Shown in pieces: positions 46,547-54,756 of a stretch of 64,000 bases of DNA. Position 1 is the stretch's first letter. Each line of letters opens with the position of its first letter. The position numbers were made by a program, and so were the translations under genes. Origin of the DNA: Caldalkalibacillus mannanilyticus JCM 10596 (lineage in GTDB: Bacteria > Bacillota > Bacilli > Caldalkalibacillales > JCM-10596); NCBI RefSeq assembly GCF_000615945.1, contig NZ_BAMO01000023.1, positions 1 to 64,000 of the forward strand, read 5' to 3'. The notes below the pieces were generated by a model, which saw only the letters and a program-made list of their open reading frames with translations, made no database searches and was not told the origin of the DNA.

Positions 46547-46864
46547 TTAATTTTCTTTGCAAACTTCTCCACTATATTCCCTAGTAGCAACACCTTTCCA
46601 AGGGGTATGCATTTTGAAATTTCCAGTATAATATAATGTTCCTTGATATCCTTCTTCATCACTGTATTGAACACTTCTCTTAAAAAAAGCAGTAGGTGTA
46701 GCTCTCCATTGAGTTACAATCTTGCAGGAAGTAGATTCAGTGAAAGTTTCTGACTGAGATAGAATCTCATCTTCTGTCTCATTTTCGTTAGCAAATACGG
46801 GTACGGAAGCGAATGATACTAGTAAAGCAAGCACTAAAAATAATTTCGACACTTTTTTTACCAT
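46547..46864 (-). CDS. Small secreted protein A (paralogue of 48716-49036), unknown function
   Basis: A 105-residue protein with a clear signal peptide (1-25, ending VPVFA). An acidic mature N-terminus is followed by SCKIVTQWR, YSDEEGYQGTLYYTG and REYSGEVCKEN. The two cysteines could form a disulfide. The GYxGTL...YSGxV pattern recalls a beta-hairpin motif in small secreted Firmicute proteins, but I cannot name a family. It is about three-quarters identical to the 106-residue protein 2 kb away. The signal peptide and both ends are almost unchanged, and the middle (about 54-64 and 83-95) is variable. It could be a bacteriocin-like or immune-type protein; that is speculation. Confidence 0.8.
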   Translation of the reverse strand: MVKKVSKLFLVLALLVSFASVPVFANENETEDEILSQSETFTESTSCKIVTQWRATPTAFFKRSVQYSDEEGYQGTLYYTGNFKMHTPWKGVATREYSGEVCKEN

Positions 46865-47169
46865 TACTTAACACATCCTTCCTTTAATTTCAAACTACAC
46901 TATTATTATACAATAGGGAAGGATTAAGTCAATCTATTAATTTGGTAATATTCTGCTTTTTATGAATTTATAGCTTAGATAACTTTTTTGTTTTTTAGCA
47001 CCGTAACTTTATAATTCTTCTATGAAGGATTAAAAGAGCGAAATACCATAGTAAGTTCATCAACCATAAAGTAAGGATAAATGTATAATTAGAATAGCTA
47101 AGAAACAACCCACATAGAAATGGTTTGGGATTAGTATGCATTTTGAAATAGATAGGATGTGATGTATTT
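46865..47169. other. Intergenic region between secreted protein A and the DUF3221 lipoprotein
   Basis: Bases 46865-46960 carry the duplicated promoter region of secreted protein A. The remaining 200 bases are AT-rich, and I see no gene, structured RNA or convincing promoter in them. Confidence 0.5.
46905..46932 (-). promoter_or_regulatory. Promoter of secreted protein A
   Basis: On the minus strand TTGACT (46932-46927), 16-bp spacer, TATAAT (46910-46905). The same elements are kept in the duplicate copy at 49077-49104. Confidence 0.75.
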
Positions 47170-47574
47170 ATGAAAAAAGCACCGGTTTTGTTTCTTTTAA
47201 TACTATGTATTTTAGTTCTTTTAGGTTGTGTAGGAGATATTAATAGTTCACAAGATAGATTTTTTTATAATGGGTATATTATAAAAAAGTATAAAGTAGA
47301 TGATCCTACTTATACAGACGATTCTTTTTATATAGTAATGTGGGATATAACAAAGAAGGAATCTTTAGAAACACAATTTGAGGAATTAATGGAGAATTCG
47401 ATAGACAACTTTGTTATGGTTAAAATCAAAGATAGTAATAAGGACGTTGGTTCATTTCGTGTAGGTGATAAGGTCAATGTATGGTCCAATAACGAAATGG
47501 AAGAAAGCGTACCGTATATAGTACCAACTCGAATGGAGATTGATAAGGAATTGATACAAAACAATTCCCACTAA
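47170..47574 (+). CDS. DUF3221-like lipoprotein
   Basis: A 134-residue lipoprotein. The signal peptide ends in a lipobox (LLGC, Cys20). The mature part has FFYNGYIIKKYKVDD and GSFRVGDKVNVWSNNEMEESVPYIVPTRMEI, similar to the DUF3221 (YobA-like) OB-type fold. The family's role is unknown. It is a single gene on the plus strand inside the accessory block, ending at a hairpin terminator. The low GC and its position next to a decayed intron suggest acquired DNA. Confidence 0.7.
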   Translation: MKKAPVLFLLILCILVLLGCVGDINSSQDRFFYNGYIIKKYKVDDPTYTDDSFYIVMWDITKKESLETQFEELMENSIDNFVMVKIKDSNKDVGSFRVGDKVNVWSNNEMEESVPYIVPTRMEIDKELIQNNSH

Positions 47575-47740
47575 ACTAGTTTGATGTATCATTGAAGGTG
47601 TCAAAAATGACAGTAATGTCTGATATGTCTGCAAAGATGTAATTAGTATCTTTTCCATACTATACTAAGTATAAGCTCATATTTTGGGAAGTGAATTGTT
47701 TAAAAATCTTTATATATAAGAATTGACTAGGCAAAAAACA

Positions 47741-47785
47741 AGGACACTGTGTAGAAAGCAAAAAGCTTTTTACATAGTGTCTTTT
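47741..47785 (+). terminator. Terminator upstream of the intron remnant
   Basis: GGACACTGTGTAGAAAGC pairs with GCTTTTTACATAGTGTC (a few mismatches), followed by TTTT. It probably ends the lipoprotein transcript. 47575-47740 shows nothing else. Confidence 0.75.
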
Positions 47786-47824
47786 AAGTTATTGCAAATT
47801 TTCTAATTTCAAGGGGGAAGTGTT

Positions 47825-48627
47825 ATGAATATAAAACATGACAAAGAAGTAAAAATGGTAGAAAAAAACAATTTAATGCTCGTTGATATGGATTTGGAGA
47901 AATTTTTTTGATACTGTAAATCAATCGAAGATGATTGAAATCCTTTCAAGAACAATCAAGGACGGCAGATTTATCTCCCTTATTCACAAATATCTCAGAG
48001 CGGGGGGAATGAATCGAGGGAAATTCGAGGAGACAAAAGAAGGGCTAGTACAAGGAAACATTAGTCCGCTATGCAGTAACATCATGCTCAATGACTCGAC
48101 CACGAACTAACACGAAGAGGCATCAGGTTTGTCAGATATGCGGATGATATGCTTTTCTTTGCAAAGACCAAAAGGTCGGTGGATTCTACCCCACAAAAGA
48201 GGGAATTAAACTAAGAGTTCATACCAAGAGCGTGAACAAGATGAAGGCAAAGGTCAAAGAACTCACGGCAAGAAGTAACGGTCTAGGGTATGAACAATTG
48301 AAGTTAAAACTAAAACAATTCATAACAGGCTGGATAAACTACTTCAAACTGGTGGACATGAAAAAGTTACTGAAAGGTACGGACGAACGGCTAAGGCGGA
48401 AACTACGAATGTATATCTGGAAACAATGGAAACGAGTAAGAACCAGGTATAGGATGCTAAGGAAACTCGACTTTGACCATAGCACAGCTTTTAAATTTGC
48501 ATGCACAAGAAAAGGCTATTGGCGGATAGCCAATAGCCTTTTCTTAAGTATCTCTGTAACAAATGCTCGCTTAAAACAAGCAGGCAACATGTTCTTTATG
48601 GATTATTTCAAGACTGCACTGGCGTAA
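47825..48627 (+). pseudogene. Group II intron reverse transcriptase/maturase, decayed
   Basis: Pieces of an LtrA-type protein. VDMDLEKFFDTVNQ (RT domain block) is split by an extra T in a T7 run at 47904-47910. ISLIHKYLRAG, GLVQGNISPLCSNIMLND and RFVRYADDM/LFFAKT (the catalytic YADD box, 48130-48165, in another frame) follow. After a gap comes the maturase/GIIM-like end GWINYFKLVDMKKLLKGTDERLRRKLRMYIWKQWK (48323-48430) to the stop at 48627. The N-terminal RT0-RT3 part is missing, and 16 unrelated residues from an ATG at 47825 with a good ribosome site are fused on. Several frameshifts make it non-functional. Confidence 0.9.
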
Positions 48628-48713
48628 ACTTAGGAACCGCCATGTACCGGACGGTACGCATGGTGGTGTGGGAGGTCGGCTAATTAAATAATAATTAGCC
48701 TCCTACCCGATTA
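47873..48713 (+). mobile_element. 5'-truncated group II intron remnant
   Basis: The decayed RT/maturase reading frames are followed by the intron's own 3' RNA end, so the piece is a group II intron that has lost domains I-III and most of the RT. Its right end at about 48713 touches the last bases of the secreted protein B gene (stop at 48716). The left end is not defined by any intron 5' consensus; it appears to begin around 47873. Confidence 0.8.
48633..48713 (+). ncRNA. Group II intron domains V and VI
   Basis: Domain V is a 34-nt-type hairpin: GGAACCGCCATGTACC (48633-48648), loop GGAC, then GGTACGCATGGTGGT. Domain VI (about 48674-48713) pairs GGTCGGCTAATTA with TAATTAGCCTCC and ends CCCGATT, the form seen at 3' ends of bacterial group II introns. 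This part is unusually well kept compared with the broken protein. Confidence 0.8.
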
Positions 48714-48715
48714 AC

Positions 48716-49036
48716 TTAATTTTCTTTACAAACTTCTCCGCTATACTCCCTAGATCTTAAACCTTTAATAGGCTCATCCACTCTTATAGAATTTCCAGTA
48801 TAATACAATGTCCCTTGATATCCTTCTTCATCTCTGTATTGTATAGTCTTTTTGAAAATGAAAACACCTGTAGTTCTCCATTGAGTTACAATCTTGCAGG
48901 AAGTAGATTCGATGAAAGTTTCTGACTGAGATAGAATCTCATCTTCTGTTTCATCTTCGTTAGCAAATACGGGTACGGAAGCGAATGATACTAGTAAAGC
49001 AAGTACTAAAAATAATTTTGATACCTTTGTTACCAT
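48716..49036 (-). CDS. Small secreted protein B (paralogue of 46547-46864), unknown function
   Basis: A 106-residue secreted protein with nearly the same signal peptide and mature N-terminus as protein A, the same SCKIVTQWR and YSGEVCKEN ends, and YRDEEGYQGTLYYTGN in the centre. Differences concentrate at about 54-65 (TTGVFIFKKTIQYR against ATPTAFFKRSVQYS) and 81-97. Both cysteines are kept. The promoter is duplicated with the gene. It lies directly against the 3' end of the intron remnant. The function is unknown. Confidence 0.8.
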   Translation of the reverse strand: MVTKVSKLFLVLALLVSFASVPVFANEDETEDEILSQSETFIESTSCKIVTQWRTTGVFIFKKTIQYRDEEGYQGTLYYTGNSIRVDEPIKGLRSREYSGEVCKEN

Positions 49037-49076
49037 TACTTAACACATCCTCCCTTTAATTTCAAACTACACTATT

Positions 49077-49104
49077 ATTATACAATAAGGAAGGGTTAAG
49101 TCAA
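49077..49104 (-). promoter_or_regulatory. Promoter of secreted protein B
   Basis: On the minus strand TTGACT (49104-49099), 16-bp spacer, TATAAT (49082-49077), identical in layout to copy A. Confidence 0.75.
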
Positions 49105-49192
49105 TCTATTATTTTGGTAATAATCTACTTTTTTATCCATTCTAACCGTGGCTAAGTCCTCCTCTGTAGGTGGAAGATGAATTTTTTTTTCT

Positions 49193-49221
49193 GTGACAAA
49201 ACCGGCAAACTATGGTAAACT
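49193..49221 (+). promoter_or_regulatory. Probable promoter of the YdjM-like gene
   Basis: GTGACA (49193-49198), 17-bp spacer, TAAACT (49216-49221). A LexA/DinR-type box begins six bases after the -10. Confidence 0.5.
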
Positions 49222-49227
49222 TAAGGG

Positions 49228-49239
49228 GAACGTACGTTC
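49228..49239. promoter_or_regulatory. LexA (DinR) box upstream of the YdjM-like gene
   Basis: GAACGTACGTTC is a perfect palindrome matching the Gram-positive SOS operator core GAAC-N4-GTTC. It is placed at the presumed transcription start 65 bases before the gene. Confidence 0.7.
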
Positions 49240-49303
49240 TTGAAAGGGGTTCGATTTTTCTTTAGGTAAAATTTTTAACAGTGTAAAGTAAAAGAGGTGG
49301 AGT

Positions 49304-50029
49304 ATGACAGGAAAAACACATCTAGGATTTGGTGTGATGACAGGTCTGGGTGTTTATTTAACCCAAAACCCAACAGCGCCTATTGAACATATTGCAGTTG
49401 CTATAGGAATCTCAGCTATTGCTTCTTTAGCTCCTGATCTGGACGAAGCAAAATCGTTACTAAGTACGAGGATGGCTCCTTTTGCAGATAAGATTCGTAT
49501 GCTTATTTTATGTATAGGTTTTTTATTGATCGGCTATCATTTTATGATGGGGCACTTAGCTTACCTGTATATCGGTATAGCTGTTGTTTTTGCAGGTTCC
49601 TACTTGAAAAGAACGAAGATTCGTCGAATCATCCTTTTGGTAATAGGAATTGGTTTTCTATTAATAGGTTTCTCTAGGGAGATGTGGTGGCTAAGTATAG
49701 TAGGAGGATATGTGGCGATCGCTCCATGGCTTCCTCATCGTGGATTTACCCATACACTATGGTCATTAGGGATATGGGCAGGGATTGGCTGGGGAATCGA
49801 GCAACAGCTAGGAATTGAAGGTTTAATGTGGGTAACCGTAGCAGGCTATCTTTCTCACTTACTGACAGACAGCTTAACAGAGGGCGGAATCCGTTGGTTA
49901 TGGCCATTATATAAGAAACCTTTACGAATACCGCTTATGAGAGTGGGAAGCCGCTGGAGTAAGCATCTAGAAAAGTATCTATTAGGGGGCTATTCTGTAG
50001 CGGTTGTCCTATGGATCTGGGTTAAATAA
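49304..50029 (+). CDS. YdjM-like membrane-bound metal-dependent hydrolase
   Basis: A 241-residue membrane protein of the YdjM/DUF457 family (predicted membrane-bound metal-dependent hydrolases). Conserved metal-ligand motifs are THLGFG with His6, APDLDE (about 46), HRGFTHTLWSL (about 145) and HLLTDSLTEGG (about 187). About five TM segments lie between them. In E. coli ydjM is a LexA-regulated SOS gene, and a SOS-type box precedes the gene here too. The reaction catalysed is unknown. It stands alone on the plus strand. Confidence 0.9.
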   Translation: MTGKTHLGFGVMTGLGVYLTQNPTAPIEHIAVAIGISAIASLAPDLDEAKSLLSTRMAPFADKIRMLILCIGFLLIGYHFMMGHLAYLYIGIAVVFAGSYLKRTKIRRIILLVIGIGFLLIGFSREMWWLSIVGGYVAIAPWLPHRGFTHTLWSLGIWAGIGWGIEQQLGIEGLMWVTVAGYLSHLLTDSLTEGGIRWLWPLYKKPLRIPLMRVGSRWSKHLEKYLLGGYSVAVVLWIWVK

Positions 50030-50192
50030 TGAGGAATAACAGGAGTTCTGCCAATAATAGAAATGCCGTACTGGCAAGATGTCTGTATTCTTAGTCATGA
50101 GGTCTTGGAGTTTGGTGATATAGTAGGTAAGTCTATCATTACTCTTTTGTAAGCCTGTTGGTTTCTGTATGTAGCTAATTTATTCTTGAATA

Positions 50193-50447
50193 TTACATCA
50201 TTACAGCAGAGATATAAAGGTAAAGAAAATAAATAACGGGTATGAAAGTAATGATTAATCCTAGTACTCTAGTTTTTAATTTGAATTGTAACACTAATCC
50301 TACTACCCAAACTAACAACCAAATAAGTACTCTAAAGTCATTAGTGGATCCTTCTCCGATTCCACTAAAACCGTAACCAAGAATACTAGAGATAACAACA
50401 AATAGACCAGTAATCATGTTAATCACACTTAACATTATTTTGTTCAT
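50193..50447 (-). CDS. Small three-TM membrane protein of unknown function
   Basis: An 84-residue very hydrophobic protein with three predicted TM helices (about 5-25, 38-56, 60-82). The ATG follows GAAGGGAT. I recognise no family and it has no operon partner. The surrounding intergenic DNA (50030-50192 and 50448-50633) is AT-rich without other features. Confidence 0.6.
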   Translation of the reverse strand: MNKIMLSVINMITGLFVVISSILGYGFSGIGEGSTNDFRVLIWLLVWVVGLVLQFKLKTRVLGLIITFIPVIYFLYLYISAVMM

Positions 50448-50633
50448 TCTTTTATCCCTTCTTTAAACAGAATGGTATTATTATGAAGCTAATTATATAA
50501 TATTACTAACTCAATTTTCGAAGAATAATTTTTGCCTTAGTTCCATTGAGTCGTAAGGCTCAAGTTTAATTGTAAATATCTTTTGACAAAATAGCAATAT
50601 AATACAAAAAGACCTCATTTTATCAAAAAAATA

Positions 50634-50682
50634 AACCATACAAAAGCTCGGCTCATCGAGGCTCGCTTCTGTATGGTTTTTC
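50634..50682. terminator. Bidirectional terminator downstream of the DUF3231 gene
   Basis: AACCATACA pairs with TGTATGGTT; inside are AAGC/GCTT and GGCT/GAGGC-type pairings; T/A runs on both sides. Confidence 0.85.
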
Positions 50683-50691
50683 TATATGATG

Positions 50692-51699
50692 TTAATTCTT
50701 AACTAAAGCAGCTCGATCCGGAGCGGTAGGGGGTTGCTCCAGCCATGAATGATTAATCATAATATTAGCACCATCCTCTGCATACTGAGTAACCTCAGTC
50801 ATAAGACGAGCGTACATCATGCCCAAATCACGTCTTTGGCTGGTGCCCATACTAATTCCATAATACCCTATTCCAGTGGAGTTTAATGAAAGTGCATGGA
50901 ACATCATCAGTTTATCGGAAAATGGGGAAATGGTCGAGCTAGAAACTTCTGTATCCCAAGTTTGAGCGGCTGGAAGATCATCTTCTTTTAGGATGGAGGA
51001 GAATATCTCCATGTGTTTGATTGCTATTTCCTTCCCTCTCTGAAAATAACTTTGGATTTCATCTGATTTTGCCACCTGTGCAAATCCCATGAATAAAGAA
51101 TTTCCTATGGCATTTCTCTGTAGATTAAAGAAAAGATTCATAATTTCAACCGTATTTAACGGGCGTCTATCTCCAAACCAGCCAGTGAGAAAGCTTTGCT
51201 TATGGACAAACTCTACTTGGGTGGGTACAGGAATGTAAGGGGGTCTAATATATATTCCTTTACGCTGCAATAAAGAAACAATCTTATTTAGAAGTTCAGC
51301 CGATGAATAGCTACATTTAGTATAAAACTTACGAATATCAGACCTAGATGAGTTTGACTGAGCCATTGAGTTAGAGCTCACACCAATCTGAGCCAAATTT
51401 TTCATATATGATAGATAAAACTCGTCTGAAAACAAACGAGGAGCCGATACATTCACATCTTGTTCTGAAAACCCGAGTGGAATTGGGAAGTGATCTCCTT
51501 CCATTATTTCTTTTAAGGTTTTGACATGTTGTTGAGAAAGATGTAGGGCATATTCCAAAATCTCACGAGTTTCTTTATCTTCTACTGTAGCTAAAAAATG
51601 ATGAAAGACACAAATCGCCGCAGTATCATTCTGATAAGAGGTCCAAAGATTAGCCATCTCTGCTGATGTTAGCTTAGGACGATGCTCTGCACTCATCAT
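50692..51699 (-). CDS. DUF3231 family protein (two ferritin-like repeats)
   Basis: A 335-residue DUF3231 protein made of two related four-helix-bundle halves (about 15-165 and 190-325). Each half has the pattern YQNDTAAICVFHHFL / FFNLQRNAIGNSLFMGF and a later HVKTLKEIM / HMEIFSSIL histidine helix, reminiscent of ferritin-like proteins. It is common in spore-forming Bacillales and is sometimes annotated as spore-coat-like. The function is unproven. The ATG lies behind GGAGGGAG. Confidence 0.85.
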   Translation of the reverse strand: MMSAEHRPKLTSAEMANLWTSYQNDTAAICVFHHFLATVEDKETREILEYALHLSQQHVKTLKEIMEGDHFPIPLGFSEQDVNVSAPRLFSDEFYLSYMKNLAQIGVSSNSMAQSNSSRSDIRKFYTKCSYSSAELLNKIVSLLQRKGIYIRPPYIPVPTQVEFVHKQSFLTGWFGDRRPLNTVEIMNLFFNLQRNAIGNSLFMGFAQVAKSDEIQSYFQRGKEIAIKHMEIFSSILKEDDLPAAQTWDTEVSSSTISPFSDKLMMFHALSLNSTGIGYYGISMGTSQRRDLGMMYARLMTEVTQYAEDGANIMINHSWLEQPPTAPDRAALVKN

Positions 51700-51852
51700 C
51701 TACGCTCCCTCCGTAAAAAATTTCTTTTTTTGTAGTACTTGGTAAGTGTAGTTTTTACAGAAAGTTAAAAACTATCCTTATGCTCGCTGTATTTCTTTGC
51801 TTCATTAGATGAAGGTAGCCCTCAAGAAGTAACAAGCTTTTCATCTCGGTAC

Positions 51853-52590
51853 ATGTACATAGACTTTGTTGACAAAGAGAATACCCATACTTTACTCCAA
51901 TATGATCTAACTTTAAATAAGGAAACGATCCTCATGAAGAAAGCTCTAGACAATTATCCATCTACTGCTTACTCAAAAAATAAACAAGTAGTTTACTTTA
52001 CAGCTAGAACTGAAAATGATGGTGTACAATTATTTAAAAAAGATCTTCGGGCGAATGCTATCACTCAACTAACAAAAGAGCTTAGTTATGTAGACTTCTT
52101 ACAATATGATGAAACAAAAAACAATATTTATATGAGGGTACTAGTTCAAGAAAGTGATCAAAACTTTCATATGGCAACATATGATTTGGAGCATGAGACC
52201 CTAAGTGTATGGAATGAACAAGATAAAGACACATCCGTAGTTGAGTTTGATTTTAATGAGAGAACGGGTCAGCTACTAGTTGTAACTAGATCAATAAAGG
52301 AAGAACTTGATAATACACCCTCCAAAATCGCGGAAGTAGATATTAGAACTCAAAATCTGGATATTATCTTAGAAGAATCCAAAGAATATCCGAGGATCAG
52401 GAAGCCTGTATACTCTCTGGATCGTGGTGGTTTTTATTTCATAGCTAATGGGAGTGGATTTGGACATTCACCTGTAGGAGTCGTAAAATACTATGATCTA
52501 ACATCTCATGAGGTTTTTGATATATGGACTCAGAAAAGTGGAAATGCGGCAAATATATATATTGGAAACGAAAATGAAGTTCTATTTTAA
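51853..52590 (+). pseudogene. Beta-propeller (TolB/WD40-like) protein fragment without a start
   Basis: Up to 245 residues of repeated beta-strand blades, for example YDLTLNKETILMKKALDNYPSTAYSKNKQVVYFTAR and DFNERTGQLLVVTRS, resembling TolB-type propellers. The ATG at 51853 has no ribosome site. The same frame stays open upstream to about 51770, encoding LCSLYFFASLDEGSPQEVTSF, which looks like the end of a signal peptide and the start of a mature domain with its own start lost. The C-terminus ends inside the convergent gene at 52582. I read it as a decayed secreted protein, but it could be expressed. Confidence 0.55.
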
Positions 52591-52866
52591 ATCTTGTGCT
52601 TTCATCTTAATTAACTCTTCTTCTCTTTGTTTGCGAAGGGATTTTTGCCCTCTTGACCATTCACCTAGCAAAAGTAGTAATCCAACTATAAGCAGTACAA
52701 TATATTTGATTACATGCTCAATTCCACCTGTTATATATAGCCATGTCATTACTGCTACGAAAATGATTGGAACTATGCCTCCCCATAATCTATTATTTCT
52801 TCTAGACATAAAGTGCTGCATGGCACACATTGCTACAACACTTAAAAACATCGTATATTCAGACAC
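52582..52866 (-). CDS. Small membrane protein downstream of the DUF2089 gene
   Basis: A 94-residue protein with three hydrophobic segments (about 3-20, 30-48, 53-70) and a charged, basic-acidic C-terminal tail. It starts at a GTG (52866) that shares a base with the true stop of the DUF2089 gene (TAGTG), after GGAAGGAA. The two are therefore translationally coupled. Function unknown; the pair resembles DUF2089 plus membrane-partner gene sets in Bacillales. Confidence 0.7.
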   Translation of the reverse strand: MSEYTMFLSVVAMCAMQHFMSRRNNRLWGGIVPIIFVAVMTWLYITGGIEHVIKYIVLLIVGLLLLLGEWSRGQKSLRKQREEELIKMKAQDLK

Positions 52867-53164
52867 TATATTTCCTTCCTTTCCAATTTGTATTTTTCAA
52901 TGAGAAGCCGTGCATCTTCTAAGCTGATACGTTCCTCAATAGCTAGTTGTTAATAAAACTAATTAAATTTTCTTTTTCCTGTTCTTCATTTATTTCTATC
53001 TTTTGAATTAATCTATCTAGCCTTGTACGCACAGTAGGATAAGAAACGTCATAGCATGTAGCCAGCTTTTTTAAAGATCCAGAATTCAATACGAACTTCC
53101 TTATAAACTCAATATCTTCAGAATCCAGGGATAATATCCACGAAGGAATGCCTCCTTTATCCAA
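52866..53164 (-). pseudogene. DUF2089 family DNA-binding-type protein, frameshifted near its C-terminus
   Basis: A small DUF2089 protein. GGIPSWILSLDSEDIEFIRKFVLNSGSLKKLA and the helix-turn-helix-like YDVSYPTVRTRLDRLIQKI are intact. The frame stops early at 52943, but the -1 frame continues LAIEERISLEDARLLIEKYKLERKEI to a stop at 52866, exactly where the next gene begins. One A missing from ATTAACAAC (about 52950) explains it. The TTG at 53164 is the best start because it follows GAGGAGGTG. The upstream gap 53165-53477 is AT-rich, with no gene seen. Confidence 0.75.
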
Positions 53165-53477
53165 ATGTTTCACCTCCTCAGGCATATTTACAATATCATA
53201 CAATTAAATAAAATTAAAGTTTTTTTATTTTTATTAAAAATTTTATTGATTAATTTTAAATAAATATCTAAAAAAAGAAGGTGTGCAACTTTGAAAAAAA
53301 TAATAGTTATACTTTTTGCTATACAGATAAAGACAAAGTATCCATAACAGATAGAATAATTATTTTGAAGTTTTATATCCATATAATAATTTTACTTTAG
53401 TAAATTGCTTAATCCAGCCAGAAAATATATACTATGGGGTGATATACATAGCATAGAAGCATAAGGAGTCGATATAT

Positions 53478-54577
53478 ATGGGCATGTCATGTGGCATTGT
53501 TGGTTTACCCAATGTAGGGAAATCAACTCTTTTTAATGCAATAACTCAAGCGGGAGCGGAATCAGCCAATTACCCGTTTTGCACGATTGATCCGAACGTA
53601 GGAGTCGTAGAAGTACCTGATGAGAGATTAGTGAAATTAACAGAAATCGTTGTACCGAATAAGGTTGTTCCGACTGCTTTTGAATTCGTGGATATTGCGG
53701 GACTTGTGAAGGGAGCAAGCCGTGGGGAGGGACTAGGAAATAAATTCTTAGCGAACATTCGTGAAGTAGATGCAATTGCCCATGTGGTGCGCTGTTTTGT
53801 GGATGAAAATATTACCCACGTGTCTGGAAGGTAGATCCGATTGGAGATATCGAAACAATTAACCTAGAGCTGATCCTATCCGATTTAGAATCTGTTGAAA
53901 AAAGAATGGATCGAGTGAAGAAGACCTTAAAGTCTGGGGAGAAAAAAGCGCAACAGGAATATGATCTCTTGGGGCGTTTAAAAGAAGCCTTCGAAAATGA
54001 ACAGCCTGCACGTGCGGTGGAGCTAACCGATGATGAAAGGCTGATCGTCAGAGATTTTCATCTTCTAACCATTAAGCCTGTATTGTATGTGGCGAATGTA
54101 AGTGAGGATGAGATCCAAGATCAAGCAGGGAATGAGTATGTCCAGAAGGTGAGAGAATTTGCGGCGAAAGAAGGCTCTGAGGTTGTGGTTATCAGCGCCA
54201 AAGTAGAGTCTGAGATTGCCGAGCTTGATGGAGAGGACAAGGCGATGTTTCTTGAAGAGCTGGGAATCGAGGAGTCTGGCCTTGATCAATTAATTAAAGC
54301 TGCGTACAAGCTGCTTGGATTATATACTTATTTCACGGCTGGCGTGCAAGAGGTTAGAGCTTGGACTATTAAAAAAGGAACAAAAGCACCTCAAGCAGCT
54401 GGTGTGATTCATACGGATTTTGAAAGAGGATTTATCCGCGCTGAGGTTGTACATTATGATGATCTGGTTGCATTAGGTTCCATGAATGCAGCGAAGGAAA
54501 AAGGACTTCTTCGCCTTGAAGGAAAAGAGTATGTGGTGCGTGACGGAGATGTAATGCACTTCAGATTTAATGTGTAG
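53478..54577 (+). pseudogene. ychF: Redox-regulated ATPase YchF (Obg-like), frameshifted
   Basis: YchF is a universally conserved ATPase of the Obg family that binds the ribosome. [21 protein letters not shown] (G1) and [30 protein letters not shown] are normal, and the C-terminal TGS domain ends VRDGDVMHFRFNV. The frame breaks at 53826-53831, where GTGTCTGGAAGG should read GGAAAGG to give HVSGKVDP; the -1 frame then runs to 54577. Loss of one A in an A3 run in such a conserved gene is more likely an assembly error than a true mutation. It heads the ychF-rpsF-ssb-rpsR block. Confidence 0.93.
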
Positions 54578-54625
54578 AATCATGTCCTGTATTTAATCAA
54601 TGTATAGATTTAATAGATGAAGTGA

Positions 54626-54654
54626 TTGTTTTTTAAAACGAGATTTGTTATAAT
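54626..54654 (+). promoter_or_regulatory. Promoter of the rpsF operon
   Basis: TTGTTT (54626-54631), 17-bp spacer, TATAAT (54649-54654). Confidence 0.65.
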
Positions 54655-54714
54655 ACTACAATGCGAGTAAAAAAGTAGTCATATTTACTATGAAAGTGCC
54701 TTTACTTGCTCCTT

Positions 54715-54738
54715 GTCCCTTAGAGGGACCGTTAGTCC
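54715..54738 (+). promoter_or_regulatory. Possible S6:S18 autoregulatory leader of rpsF
   Basis: GTCCCT pairs with AGGGAC, and an overlapping GGAC...GTCC hairpin exposes a CCG beside the stem. rpsF mRNA leaders in many bacteria bind the S6:S18 complex through a bulged CCG. The match is suggestive only. Confidence 0.4.
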
Positions 54739-54756
54739 AAAAGGAGGTGAACATAT

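Larger units (their letters stand above)
46547..46960. repeat. Segmental duplication copy A (secreted-protein gene plus promoter)
   Basis: The region from the stop codon of secreted protein A through about 95 bases upstream of its start matches 48716-49131 at high identity. The homology includes the promoter and the AT-rich leader. Confidence 0.85.
48716..49131. repeat. Segmental duplication copy B
   Basis: Matches 46547-46960, beginning at the stop codon and ending about 95 bases upstream of the start, where the sequences diverge (AATAATCTACTT against AATATTCTGCTT). Confidence 0.85.

Noticed and set aside
46547-49036. Toxin-antitoxin system for the two secreted paralogues
   Set aside because: Both carry signal peptides and neither has a small partner gene on the same strand. 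A classical TA layout is not supported.
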